Origin: Nautiliaceae bacterium
GTDB taxonomy: Bacteria; Campylobacterota; Campylobacteria; Campylobacterales; Nautiliaceae
Reading direction: 5' to 3'
NCBI GenBank assembly: GCA_027035735.1
Contig: JALVUH010000111.1
Location: forward strand, 1 to 6,886
Length of the DNA stretch: 6,886 nucleotides
A model generated the notes under the pieces. That model had not been told where the DNA came from. It ran no database searches and was given only the letters and a program-made list of their open reading frames with translations. The position numbers and the translations under genes were made by a program. Below, in pieces: positions 1-6,341 of the stretch (its first letter is position 1; each line of letters begins with the position of its first letter).

Positions 1-986
1 TTTCTATCTTGCAGGGGAAGTCTTAAATTTTCTAATACATCCTTTTGAAAATGAGGAAGTTCATCAAAAAATAAAATCCCCTTATTAGCAAAAGCAATTT
101 CCCCTATTTTCGCACCTCTACTTCCACCTCCAAATATTGCCGCTTTAGTAGAACTATAATGCGGTGACCTAAAAGGTCTTTGAGGAGAAAAATCAATATC
201 TTTGCCTTCTATTGCTTTTAACTTTTCAACTTCAAGTATCTCTTCTAAACTCATAGGAGGTAAAATATATCTTAATCTATTGATAATCATAGATTTACCA
301 ACTCCAGGACTTCCTTCAAATAAAATATTATGAAATCCAGCTGCACTTATTAAAGCCGCTTCTTTAGCTTGCGCTTGACCTATTACATCTTTAAAATCAA
401 ATTTGAAATCACTTTTATAAAAATATTTTTTGCCTTTAATTTTTATATATTCATAATTAAATTCGCTATTTTCAATCTTTTTTGGATTAAATTCATTAAA
501 TTCACTCAAATGTGAAAATGTATAAATTTCAATTCCTGGAATTTTTGATACTTTTTTAGCAGATTCAAAAGGAATAATCACTTTTTTAGGTCTAAGAGAA
601 AGAATAATAGGAAAAATTGAATGGGTATCTTTAATTCTTCCATCAAGTCCAAGCTCTCCTAAAACTAAATATTCATTTAAATCAATTTCTTTATTGTAAA
701 ACATAATACTAAGAGCTATTGGCAAATCAAAATGACTACCTTCTTTTTTCAAATCTGATGGAGAGAGATTTATAGTGATTTTAAGAGGAGGGAATTCAAA
801 ATCATTATTAAGTAGAGCTGATTTCACTCTCTCTTTACTTTCTTGAATAGATTGGCTTCCAAGTCCTACTATTGAAAATCCAGGCAAGGCTTTAGTAAAT
901 GAACTCTCAACTTCAACTTTTTTAGCAACAAATCCATCAAGTGTAGCTGAATTTATTTTTTTCGTTTTTTGAGTAATTTTTTCCAC
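1..986 (-). CDS. comM: ComM/YifB family AAA+ ATPase (Mg-chelatase-like), 3' end cut by window edge
   Basis: About 328 codons of a protein whose family is usually near 500 residues; the C-terminal part lies beyond the left edge. Numbering from the GTG at 986: an N-terminal Lon-protease-like (ChlI) domain carries the family pattern INLSPSDLKKEG and DLPIALS; a linker follows; then the AAA+ module with DVIGQAQAKEA, Walker A GSPGVGKS (225-232), RPFRSPHYSS (around 290-299) and Walker B GILFFDE (303-309). In Haemophilus and Vibrio, ComM is a hexameric helicase that promotes branch migration when transformed single strands are integrated; a cytoplasmic DNA-recombination role is inferred here. It is the last visible gene of the tig operon. 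The start is uncertain. The frame opens after a TGA at 993-995 and has no ATG before the conserved region. GTG at 984-986 is the only canonical start and gives a 34-base overlap with def. An ACG at 963-965 sits exactly where the family would begin (T-K-K-I-N-S-A-T-L-D-G). No good Shine-Dalgarno is visible for either. Identity is secure; the start is not. Confidence 0.9.
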   Translation of the reverse strand, partial: MEKITQKTKKINSATLDGFVAKKVEVESSFTKALPGFSIVGLGSQSIQESKERVKSALLNNDFEFPPLKITINLSPSDLKKEGSHFDLPIALSIMFYNKEIDLNEYLVLGELGLDGRIKDTHSIFPIILSLRPKKVIIPFESAKKVSKIPGIEIYTFSHLSEFNEFNPKKIENSEFNYEYIKIKGKKYFYKSDFKFDFKDVIGQAQAKEAALISAAGFHNILFEGSPGVGKSMIINRLRYILPPMSLEEILEVEKLKAIEGKDIDFSPQRPFRSPHYSSTKAAIFGGGSRGAKIGEIAFANKGILFFDELPHFQKDVLENLRLPLQDR

Positions 987-1474
987 TCTTTTTCAAACTT
1001 TTTGCGTTTTATATAATCAAGTCTTTCTATAAAAAGATGTCCATCCAGATGGTCAGTTTCATGTTGAAATGCCACACTAAGAAGTCCATTAGCATCCATA
1101 ATATGCTCTTTTCCAAATCTATCAAAAAACTTAACTTTTACTCTCTCATATCTCTCAACCTCATCAAAATAATCAGGTACAGATAAACATCCTTCTTTAT
1201 CTTTTTGACTTCCACTCCATTCTAAAAATTCAGGATTAATAACTTCAATGAGCGTATTTTTGCTTTGTTTTCCTTCTTCATCTCCAAGATCAATCAATAA
1301 AGCCCTAATAGGAATACCTACTTGTATAGCAGCAAGTCCTACTCCATTCTTTGCTATCATTGTTTCATACATATCATCAAGAAGTTTATGAAGCTCTTTA
1401 TCAAATCTCTCAACCGGACGAGAAATCTCTTTTAAAATTTTATTTGGATAAGTTACAATATCAAGTACAGCCAT
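953..1474 (-). CDS. def: Peptide deformylase
   Basis: Removes the formyl group from the N-terminal formyl-methionine of nascent proteins at the ribosome exit. The 173-residue protein has all three deformylase motifs: GVGLAAIQ (44-51), EGCLS (94-98, metal ligand Cys96) and QHETDHLDG (137-145, metal ligands His138 and His142 and catalytic Glu139). Length is normal for the bacterial family, and the enzyme should be active and cytoplasmic. The C-terminus is a lysine-rich tail ending KKRKK. The ATG is supported by an AAGGAG Shine-Dalgarno at 1479-1484, four bases upstream, the best ribosome site in this operon. The start overlaps the stop of the GGDEF gene by one base (TAATG). The last three codons (CGA AAA AAA) may be a recent extension, since a TGA in place of CGA would end the gene at an ATGA overlap with comM. 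Placement beside clpP and tig matches the usual order in Campylobacterota and groups nascent-chain processing functions. Confidence 0.97.
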   Translation of the reverse strand: MAVLDIVTYPNKILKEISRPVERFDKELHKLLDDMYETMIAKNGVGLAAIQVGIPIRALLIDLGDEEGKQSKNTLIEVINPEFLEWSGSQKDKEGCLSVPDYFDEVERYERVKVKFFDRFGKEHIMDANGLLSVAFQHETDHLDGHLFIERLDYIKRKKFEKEWKKLLKKRKK

Positions 1475-2469
1475 TACTCTCCTTCTATTACAAACAATTT
1501 ATTCTCTTTTTCAGCCTTTTGTAAATTATTTTTGCATTTTTCAAAATATTCATCAGCTTTTATATTTGGTGTAATATCACATATTGCACCTACTATTTTT
1601 ATTTCTATTTCATTTCCTTCAATAAATACTGCAGAATTACTGATAATCTCAGAAATTCTTTCAATTGTTTTTTGAGCTCCTATAATGTCAGTATGTTTTA
1701 AAAGCATAGCAAAAATCCCTTCTCCAAGATGCGCAATAACATCTGTTCTTCTTGAAGTTTTAAGAAGTATTTTTGCTACACTCCTATTTACAATAGTAAC
1801 TGATTTTTTTAATTTAAATTCTTTTAATACTTCATCTCTTACTTTTATTGTAATAAGAGAGCTTTTATGAGAAAATTTTTGTATTAATTTAAGTTCTTTT
1901 TCTAACAATTTTTTAAAATATTTTGCATTATAAACACCATACACCATATCAAAAGTGGTATTACTCTCTATTTCTTTTATAATTTCAACATTTTTTGAAT
2001 AAAGTTCTTTTATCTCTTGCAATTCTTTATCCATATTTGCCGAAATTTTACTAATTTTTGAATCAATATTTTTTAAATATTTTTCTACTGCTTTTGGAGA
2101 AGCAATATGAGCCATTTGAGCAATAGATTCTTTTAGTAATTTCTTAAGTGTTGATGTAAGTTTATACATTAAAGCAGTTTTTTGCAAAATCTCTTTTGAA
2201 TATTTAAATGAAAGTTTTAATTTTTTTTCAAGTTCTAAATTTTTATCCAAATCATCGCTATCTTCAAGAGAAATAAATTCATAAACTTGTTTTTTAAATT
2301 CTAATGGCTCTTCCTCTAATAGATTAAAAAAATATAAAGCATAATTAGAAGGAATAGGGGGTATTCCTTCTTCTATAAGTTTATCTAAAACTTTTTTAGC
2401 AAATTTCTCTAGTGGTGAACTTGGTTCAGTTAAATCTTTAACCGTATAGTTTGAATATTTTTCTTCCAT
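1474..2469 (-). CDS. Degenerate GGDEF-domain protein, probably catalytically inactive
   Basis: A 331-residue protein with no signal peptide or membrane segment, so probably cytoplasmic. Residues 1-130 are mostly helical and include IPPIPSNYALYFF (37-49), resembling the (I)PPTPENYxxxY stretch found N-terminal to many diguanylate cyclase domains. Residues 135-170 look like a coiled-coil linker. Residues 172-331 align with a GGDEF domain: FDMVYGVYNAKYF (173-185) corresponds to the usual D-x-LTG-x-x-N-R-R-x-F, and RRTDVIAHLGEGIFAMLL (240-257) to RxxDxxxRxGGDEFAILL. The signature is GEGIF (249-253), so the catalytic acidic residue is Ile252, and the first metal-binding DxD segment has become TIKV (207-210). 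Diguanylate cyclase activity is therefore unlikely. Arg240-x-x-Asp243 is exactly five residues before the signature, the position of the allosteric c-di-GMP I-site, so a c-di-GMP-binding or scaffolding role is possible. It joins clpP and def by one-base TAATG overlaps; the upstream ribosome site (AGAGAAG) is weak. The exact function is unknown. Confidence 0.85.
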   Translation of the reverse strand: MEEKYSNYTVKDLTEPSSPLEKFAKKVLDKLIEEGIPPIPSNYALYFFNLLEEEPLEFKKQVYEFISLEDSDDLDKNLELEKKLKLSFKYSKEILQKTALMYKLTSTLKKLLKESIAQMAHIASPKAVEKYLKNIDSKISKISANMDKELQEIKELYSKNVEIIKEIESNTTFDMVYGVYNAKYFKKLLEKELKLIQKFSHKSSLITIKVRDEVLKEFKLKKSVTIVNRSVAKILLKTSRRTDVIAHLGEGIFAMLLKHTDIIGAQKTIERISEIISNSAVFIEGNEIEIKIVGAICDITPNIKADEYFEKCKNNLQKAEKENKLFVIEGE

Positions 2470-3059
2470 TAATCTTCTCTTTTTTTAAGTACCTTGTCAA
2501 TAAGTCCATATTTAAGTGCTTCTTCAGCACTCATAAAAAAGTCTCTTTCAGTATCTTTTTCTATTTTTCTAACACTCTGACCTGTATTTTCAGCCAAAAT
2601 TTTATTAAGTTCTTTTTTCATTCTTAAAATTTCTTTTGCATGAATTTCAATATCAGTTGCTTGACCTTGTGCTCCTCCAAGAGGTTGATGTATCATAATT
2701 CTAGCATGAGGAAGAGCAAATCTTTTTCCTTTTGCACCGCTGCTTAAAAGAAATGCCCCCATACTTGCAGCCTGTCCCATGCAAATAGTTACAACATCAG
2801 GTTTTATATAATTCATTGTATCATAAATAGCAAATCCACTTGTAACCACTCCACCAGGAGAATTAATATAAAGATAAATATCTTTTTCTGGATTTTCAGC
2901 TTCTAAAAAGAGCATTTGAGCTACTATTAAACTTGCTACATGGTCATTAATCTCACCTTGAAGCATAATAATTCTATCTTTAAGAAGACGAGAGTAGATA
3001 TCATAAGCTCTCTCGCCTCTTCCTGTTTTTTCAATTACTGTAGGTATTAAAATACTCAT
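2469..3059 (-). CDS. clpP: ATP-dependent Clp protease proteolytic subunit
   Basis: Serine peptidase that forms a tetradecameric barrel and degrades proteins fed to it by ClpX or ClpA unfoldases in the cytoplasm. The 196-residue sequence has the complete triad: Ser99 in GQAASMGA, His124 in ARIMIHQP and Asp173 in DTERD. The spacings (25 and 49) equal those of Escherichia coli ClpP. The N-terminus (IPTVIEKTGRGERAYDIYSRLL) is the typical mature form with at most a very short propeptide. It has the conserved INSPGG and MSAEEALKYGLID segments. Its ATG overlaps the tig stop by one base (TAATG), and its own stop overlaps the GGDEF start in the same way. The ribosome site is poor (AAGG about ten bases upstream at 3070-3073), so translation is probably coupled to tig. 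No Clp ATPase gene lies in the window. Confidence 0.98.
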   Translation of the reverse strand: MSILIPTVIEKTGRGERAYDIYSRLLKDRIIMLQGEINDHVASLIVAQMLFLEAENPEKDIYLYINSPGGVVTSGFAIYDTMNYIKPDVVTICMGQAASMGAFLLSSGAKGKRFALPHARIMIHQPLGGAQGQATDIEIHAKEILRMKKELNKILAENTGQSVRKIEKDTERDFFMSAEEALKYGLIDKVLKKRED

Positions 3060-4360
3060 TATTTTTTCGCCTTTTCTTCAAGTAATTTATTTAAAAGTTT
3101 CTCTTCCACAAGATTCATTTTAAGAACCGGAAGTAAATTATTTTCTTGATAATATTTAATAAGTTCTTGTGGATTTTGTCCTTGCATTAATGCCTCATAA
3201 AATAATACTTGAGAGAGCTCTTCATCGCTTACATTTATATTCTCTTTTTTTGCGATTTCATCAATAATAAATGTAAGTTTTACTCTCTCTTTTGCTTCAT
3301 CTTTGAATTTATTTCTAAATTCTTCAAGTTTTTCAGGATTTTCTTGAAGTTCTTTAATTTCAGCTGGAGTAAGTTTAGCTGCTTCATTATTAACCATTAC
3401 ATCAATTTCTTTTTCAACAATTCCCTCTGGAACATCAATTTCATATTTTTTAACTAAACATTCAAGTATTTCTTCTTTTTTAGGAGCAAAAACTTCAGCT
3501 TTTTTTCTATTTTGAATGCTAGTTTTTATATATTCTTTAAGTTTTTCTACATTCGCGTTTTCATCTCCAAGATATTTTTTAGCAAGTTCATCATTTATCT
3601 CAGCTGGAACTTTTTCTTGAATTTCTTGTAAAGTTACATCAAATTCAGCTTCTTTACCAGCTAACTCTTTTACATAATTTTCAGGAAATTTAACTTTAAT
3701 TCTTTTGCTCTCTCCTACTTTCATACCTTCAATTTGTTCTTCAAATCCAGGTACGAAACTTCCACTTCCAAGCTCAAGTGGATAAGCTTCAGCGCTTCCA
3801 TTTTCCATTTCTTTACCATCAATATAACCTTTAAAATCAATAACTGCTATATCACCTTTTTGTGCAACTTGTTTATCACTTACTTTTGTAGTTGCATTCT
3901 CTTTTGCAATAGCTTCAAGTTCTTTATTAATTTCTTCTTCAGTAACTTCTGGAAGTTCCACCTCAGGAACACACTCTTTATATTCTTCACCTATATTAAT
4001 TTCAGGTTTTGTATAAACTTTAATTTCTACATCAATTCCATTTTCATTTTTATCAAATTTAACAACCTCAGGCTCACCTAACACCTCTTCAACACCAAGA
4101 GCTTTAATACCTTCATCTAAAATTTCTCTAAGTAATTCGTTAATTGCTTCTCTTTCAATATCTGCTGCATATAGCTTTTTAACTGCTTTTACTTTTCTCT
4201 CAAGAGCTTTAGCAGGAAGTTTTCCTTTTCTAAATCCAGGAACATTTGCATCTTTTGCAATTTTTCTTGCAACTTTATCTTTTTTTGCTTCTAACTCTTG
4301 ATTTTCTATATGTGCTTTGATTATACTATTAGCAGAATCAATTTTTTCAACATTTACCAT
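3059..4360 (-). CDS. tig: Trigger factor (ribosome-associated chaperone and peptidyl-prolyl isomerase)
   Basis: Binds ribosomal protein L23 at the exit tunnel and shields nascent chains; its FKBP-type domain isomerises prolyl bonds. The 433 residues match the family norm (432 in Escherichia coli). The N-terminal ribosome-binding domain carries the signature GFRKGKLP (42-49). The FKBP domain spans about 165-250 (GDIAVIDFKGYIDG, then FVPGFEEQIEGMKVGE and FPENYVKELAGK). The C-terminal helical chaperone arms (251-433) are rich in Lys and Glu. It is the first gene of the leftward operon. The ATG at 4358-4360 is preceded by an AAAGGA ribosome site (4366-4371) with five-base spacing and by a -10-like TATTAT at 4382-4387, giving a predicted leader of only about 15 bases. 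Clustering of tig with clpP is common across bacteria. Confidence 0.98.
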   Translation of the reverse strand: MVNVEKIDSANSIIKAHIENQELEAKKDKVARKIAKDANVPGFRKGKLPAKALERKVKAVKKLYAADIEREAINELLREILDEGIKALGVEEVLGEPEVVKFDKNENGIDVEIKVYTKPEINIGEEYKECVPEVELPEVTEEEINKELEAIAKENATTKVSDKQVAQKGDIAVIDFKGYIDGKEMENGSAEAYPLELGSGSFVPGFEEQIEGMKVGESKRIKVKFPENYVKELAGKEAEFDVTLQEIQEKVPAEINDELAKKYLGDENANVEKLKEYIKTSIQNRKKAEVFAPKKEEILECLVKKYEIDVPEGIVEKEIDVMVNNEAAKLTPAEIKELQENPEKLEEFRNKFKDEAKERVKLTFIIDEIAKKENINVSDEELSQVLFYEALMQGQNPQELIKYYQENNLLPVLKMNLVEEKLLNKLLEEKAKK

Positions 4361-4409
4361 TTAAATCCTTTTTTTAAAGGTATAATACCAAAAATTTTAA
4401 AGGATAACA
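4361..4409. promoter_or_regulatory. Compact divergent promoter region between tig and folE
   Basis: Only 49 bases separate the two start codons. The near-palindrome GGTATAATACC (4379-4389) gives a perfect -10 TATAAT on the plus strand (4381-4386) for folE and a TATTAT on the minus strand (4382-4387) for tig, so the two -10 elements share almost the same bases. Neither side has an evident -35 box. Each has a T-rich run upstream of its -10, the pattern described for Campylobacter and Helicobacter sigma-70 promoters. The two ribosome sites, AAAGGA at 4399-4404 (plus) and at 4366-4371 (minus), are mirror images, each five bases from its ATG. Predicted leaders are 14-18 bases, leaving no room for a riboswitch. 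Confidence 0.72.
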
Positions 4410-4988
4410 ATGAGTGTGGATTTAGAAAAAATTCAACAAGCTACAAAAATGATACTTGAAGCAATTGGCGAAGATGTAAATAGAGAAGGTTTAATCAAAA
4501 CTCCTTTAAGAGTTGCAAAAAGTTTTGAAGAGATATGTAGCGGGTATTTTAAGGACCCAAAAGAAGTGTTAAATGATGCATTGTTTGAGAGTACAAATAA
4601 TGAAATGGTAGTAGTTAGAAACATAGAATTTTATTCAATGTGTGAACATCATATATTGCCATTTTTTGGAAGAGTACATGTGGCATATATTCCTGACAAA
4701 AAAGTTGTAGGCTTATCTAAAATACCAAGAATGGTAGAAGTTTTTGCTAGACGTCTTCAAATCCAAGAACAACTAACAGAGCAAATTGCAGATGCAATAA
4801 TGGATGTAGTTAAACCAAAAGGAGTTGGAGTAGTGATTCATGCAAGACATATGTGTATGGAAATGAGAGGCGTTAAAACCAAACATTCATACACTTCAAG
4901 CTCAGCCCTTAGAGGAGTATTTTTAGAGGAAAAAACAAGAGAAGAATTTTTTAATTTAATAAATGCCCCAACTCAAAATCATTTCTAA
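4410..4988 (+). CDS. folE: GTP cyclohydrolase I
   Basis: Converts GTP to 7,8-dihydroneopterin triphosphate and formate, the first step toward tetrahydrofolate and, in many bacteria, the queuosine precursor. The 192-residue sequence shows the zinc-binding motif SMCEHHILPF (Cys78, His81) and the third zinc ligand Cys149 in ARHMCMEMRG. It also has the conserved GLSKIPRMVEVFARRLQIQE (101-120) and LTEQIADAI, and the late SSALRGVF. This is the zinc-dependent type I enzyme (FolE), not the FolE2 type. The ATG has an AAAGGA ribosome site at 4399-4404 and a TATAAT -10 at 4381-4386. Its stop overlaps the start of fliI by one base. In Campylobacter jejuni folE also sits between tig (divergent) and fliI, as I recall, so this pairing is probably ancestral. 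Confidence 0.97.
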   Translation: MSVDLEKIQQATKMILEAIGEDVNREGLIKTPLRVAKSFEEICSGYFKDPKEVLNDALFESTNNEMVVVRNIEFYSMCEHHILPFFGRVHVAYIPDKKVVGLSKIPRMVEVFARRLQIQEQLTEQIADAIMDVVKPKGVGVVIHARHMCMEMRGVKTKHSYTSSSALRGVFLEEKTREEFFNLINAPTQNHF

Positions 4989-6283
4989 TGCTAAAAAATA
5001 TAAAAAATAAAATAAAACAAAAACCTCTCTCTAAGCCATTTGGCTTTGTTACTAAAATAACACCCCTAAATATTGTAGGTAACAATTTAAATGTCTCAAT
5101 AGGAGATTTAGTCACCATCAAATCAGAAGATAAAAAAATTTTAGGTATGGTAACTGCTGTATCGTCAAATGAGTTTGTAGTTACTCCTTTTTCATTTATA
5201 GAAGGTGTAAAAATAGGAGATAAAATATATCTTGATGAAAATGGGATGAAAATACCTGTTGGAGAAGCTCTTCTTGGAAGAGTGGTTGATCCATTTATGA
5301 GACCAATTGATGGAAAAGGTCCAATAATTTATAAAGAAAAAATTCCTATTATGCAAAAGCCAATATCACCTCTTAAAAGAGGAATAATTAATGAAGTATT
5401 TCCTACAGGTGTTAAATCAATAGATGGACTCTTAACTTGTGGAAAAGGTCAAAAAGTAGGTATTTTTGCAGGAAGCGGTGTTGGAAAATCAACTTTAATG
5501 GGAATGCTTGTAAAAGGAAGCAAAGCTGATATAAAAGTTATTGCACTAATTGGTGAGAGAGGTAGAGAAATCCCAGAATTTATAGAACAAAATCTTGGAG
5601 GAGATTTAACAAATACAATAATTGTTGCCGCAACAAGTGATGATTCGGCATTAATGAGAAAATATGGAGCTTTTAGTGCTATGGCTGTTGCAGAATATTT
5701 TAAAAATAAAAATAAAGATGTATTATTTATGATGGATAGTGTTACTCGTTTTGCTATGGCTCAAAGAGAAATAGGGCTTGCTCTAGGTGAACCTCCTACA
5801 AGTAAAGGTTATCCACCAAGCGCTATTATGATTTTACCACAACTAATGGAAAGAGCTGGCAAAGAAGAAGAAAAAGGCAGTATTACCGCATTTTTTACAG
5901 TTTTGGTAGAAGGGGATGATACATCAGCAGACCCTATAGCAGACCAAGCCAGAAGTATTCTTGATGGACATATTATTTTAGATAGAGAACTTACAGATAT
6001 GGGGATTTATCCTCCTATAAATATTTTAAAATCAGCCAGCAGGGTTATGGGAAATGTAATAGATGAAACACATCTTCAAAAAGTTAGAAAATTTAAAAGA
6101 TTATATGCATTACTTAAAGAAAATGAAGTACTTCTTAGAATTGGTGCTTATCAAAAAGGAGTAGATAAAGAACTTGATGAAGCAGTTGAAAAAAAAGAAG
6201 CAATGGAAAATTTCTTAAGACAAACTCCTAAAGAAATATACTCTTTTGAAGAAATAAAAAATATGCTATTTAACATCGTATAA
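4988..6283 (+). CDS. fliI: Flagellum-specific type III export ATPase
   Basis: Cytoplasmic ATPase of the flagellar export gate, related to F1-ATPase beta; works with FliH and FliJ to deliver rod, hook and filament subunits to the FlhA/FlhB channel. The 431 residues carry Walker A AGSGVGKST (161-169), the catalytic glutamate in LIGERGRE (188-194), Walker B VLFMMD (245-250), the export-ATPase stretch GEPPTSKGYPPS (267-278) and the presumed arginine finger Arg352 in SASRVM. DDTSADPIADQARSILDGH (310-328) is typical of FliI/type III ATPases and separates it from true ATP synthase subunits. The N-terminal FliH-interacting segment is short and basic (MLKNIKNKIKQK). The ATG shares one base with the folE TAA, and there is no recognisable Shine-Dalgarno in the preceding 20 bases, so initiation probably depends on ribosomes finishing folE. 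No other flagellar gene is in the window. The type III virulence ATPase is a less likely alternative. Confidence 0.95.
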   Translation: MLKNIKNKIKQKPLSKPFGFVTKITPLNIVGNNLNVSIGDLVTIKSEDKKILGMVTAVSSNEFVVTPFSFIEGVKIGDKIYLDENGMKIPVGEALLGRVVDPFMRPIDGKGPIIYKEKIPIMQKPISPLKRGIINEVFPTGVKSIDGLLTCGKGQKVGIFAGSGVGKSTLMGMLVKGSKADIKVIALIGERGREIPEFIEQNLGGDLTNTIIVAATSDDSALMRKYGAFSAMAVAEYFKNKNKDVLFMMDSVTRFAMAQREIGLALGEPPTSKGYPPSAIMILPQLMERAGKEEEKGSITAFFTVLVEGDDTSADPIADQARSILDGHIILDRELTDMGIYPPINILKSASRVMGNVIDETHLQKVRKFKRLYALLKENEVLLRIGAYQKGVDKELDEAVEKKEAMENFLRQTPKEIYSFEEIKNMLFNIV

Positions 6284-6341
6284 ATGAGTTAATTTTACTA
6301 AACTTTTATGATATAATAAATAAAAGTTTAAGGAGGGGAAA
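6284..6341 (+). promoter_or_regulatory. Extended -10 promoter and ribosome site for the AMMECR1-family gene
   Basis: The gap after fliI contains TGATATAAT (6309-6317), a consensus extended -10 (TG, one base, TATAAT at 6312-6317), which predicts a start near 6323-6325. A strong AAGGAGG ribosome site lies at 6330-6336, five bases before the ATG at 6342. There is no clear -35. The gene is therefore probably transcribed on its own as well as by read-through from fliI, because no terminator is visible between them. Confidence 0.7.
6299..6330. repeat. Perfect 11-bp inverted repeat straddling the -10 element
   Basis: Arms TAAACTTTTAT (6299-6309) and ATAAAAGTTTA (6320-6330) match perfectly around a ten-base centre that contains most of the TATAAT. 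Arm centres lie about 21 bp apart, two helical turns. The stem has one G-C pair per arm and no downstream T-run, so it does not look like an intrinsic terminator. It could be an operator for a dimeric regulator, or a weak hairpin next to the ribosome site in read-through mRNA. Low base complexity makes chance possible. Confidence 0.6.

Noticed and set aside
1685..1870. Short open plus-strand frame inside the GGDEF gene
   Set aside because: Lies opposite the coding strand of a domain with recognisable family alignment; no ribosome site or independent support.
1474..2469. Active diguanylate cyclase
   Set aside because: The signature is GEGIF, with Ile at the catalytic acidic position, and the metal-binding DxD segment reads TIKV.
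3209..3457. Open plus-strand frame antisense to tig
   Set aside because: Translation is almost entirely Phe, Ile, Asn and Lys, the expected antisense image of Lys/Glu-rich codons in tig. No promoter or ribosome site, and the sense frame is an intact trigger factor.
3734..4081. Longer open plus-strand frame antisense to tig
   Set aside because: Same low-complexity Phe/Ile/Asn composition and complete overlap with the conserved trigger factor FKBP region; no family resemblance.
4361..4409. Riboswitch (folate or preQ1 type) ahead of folE
   Set aside because: Only about 17 transcribed bases precede the start codon, too few for any known aptamer.
4433..4624. Open minus-strand frame inside folE
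   Set aside because: Opposite a fully conserved GTP cyclohydrolase I; no initiation signals or recognisable product.
6299..6330. Intrinsic terminator for fliI
   Set aside because: The stem is nearly all A-T and is followed by AGGAGGGG rather than a T-run on the plus strand, so it cannot act as a typical terminator there.
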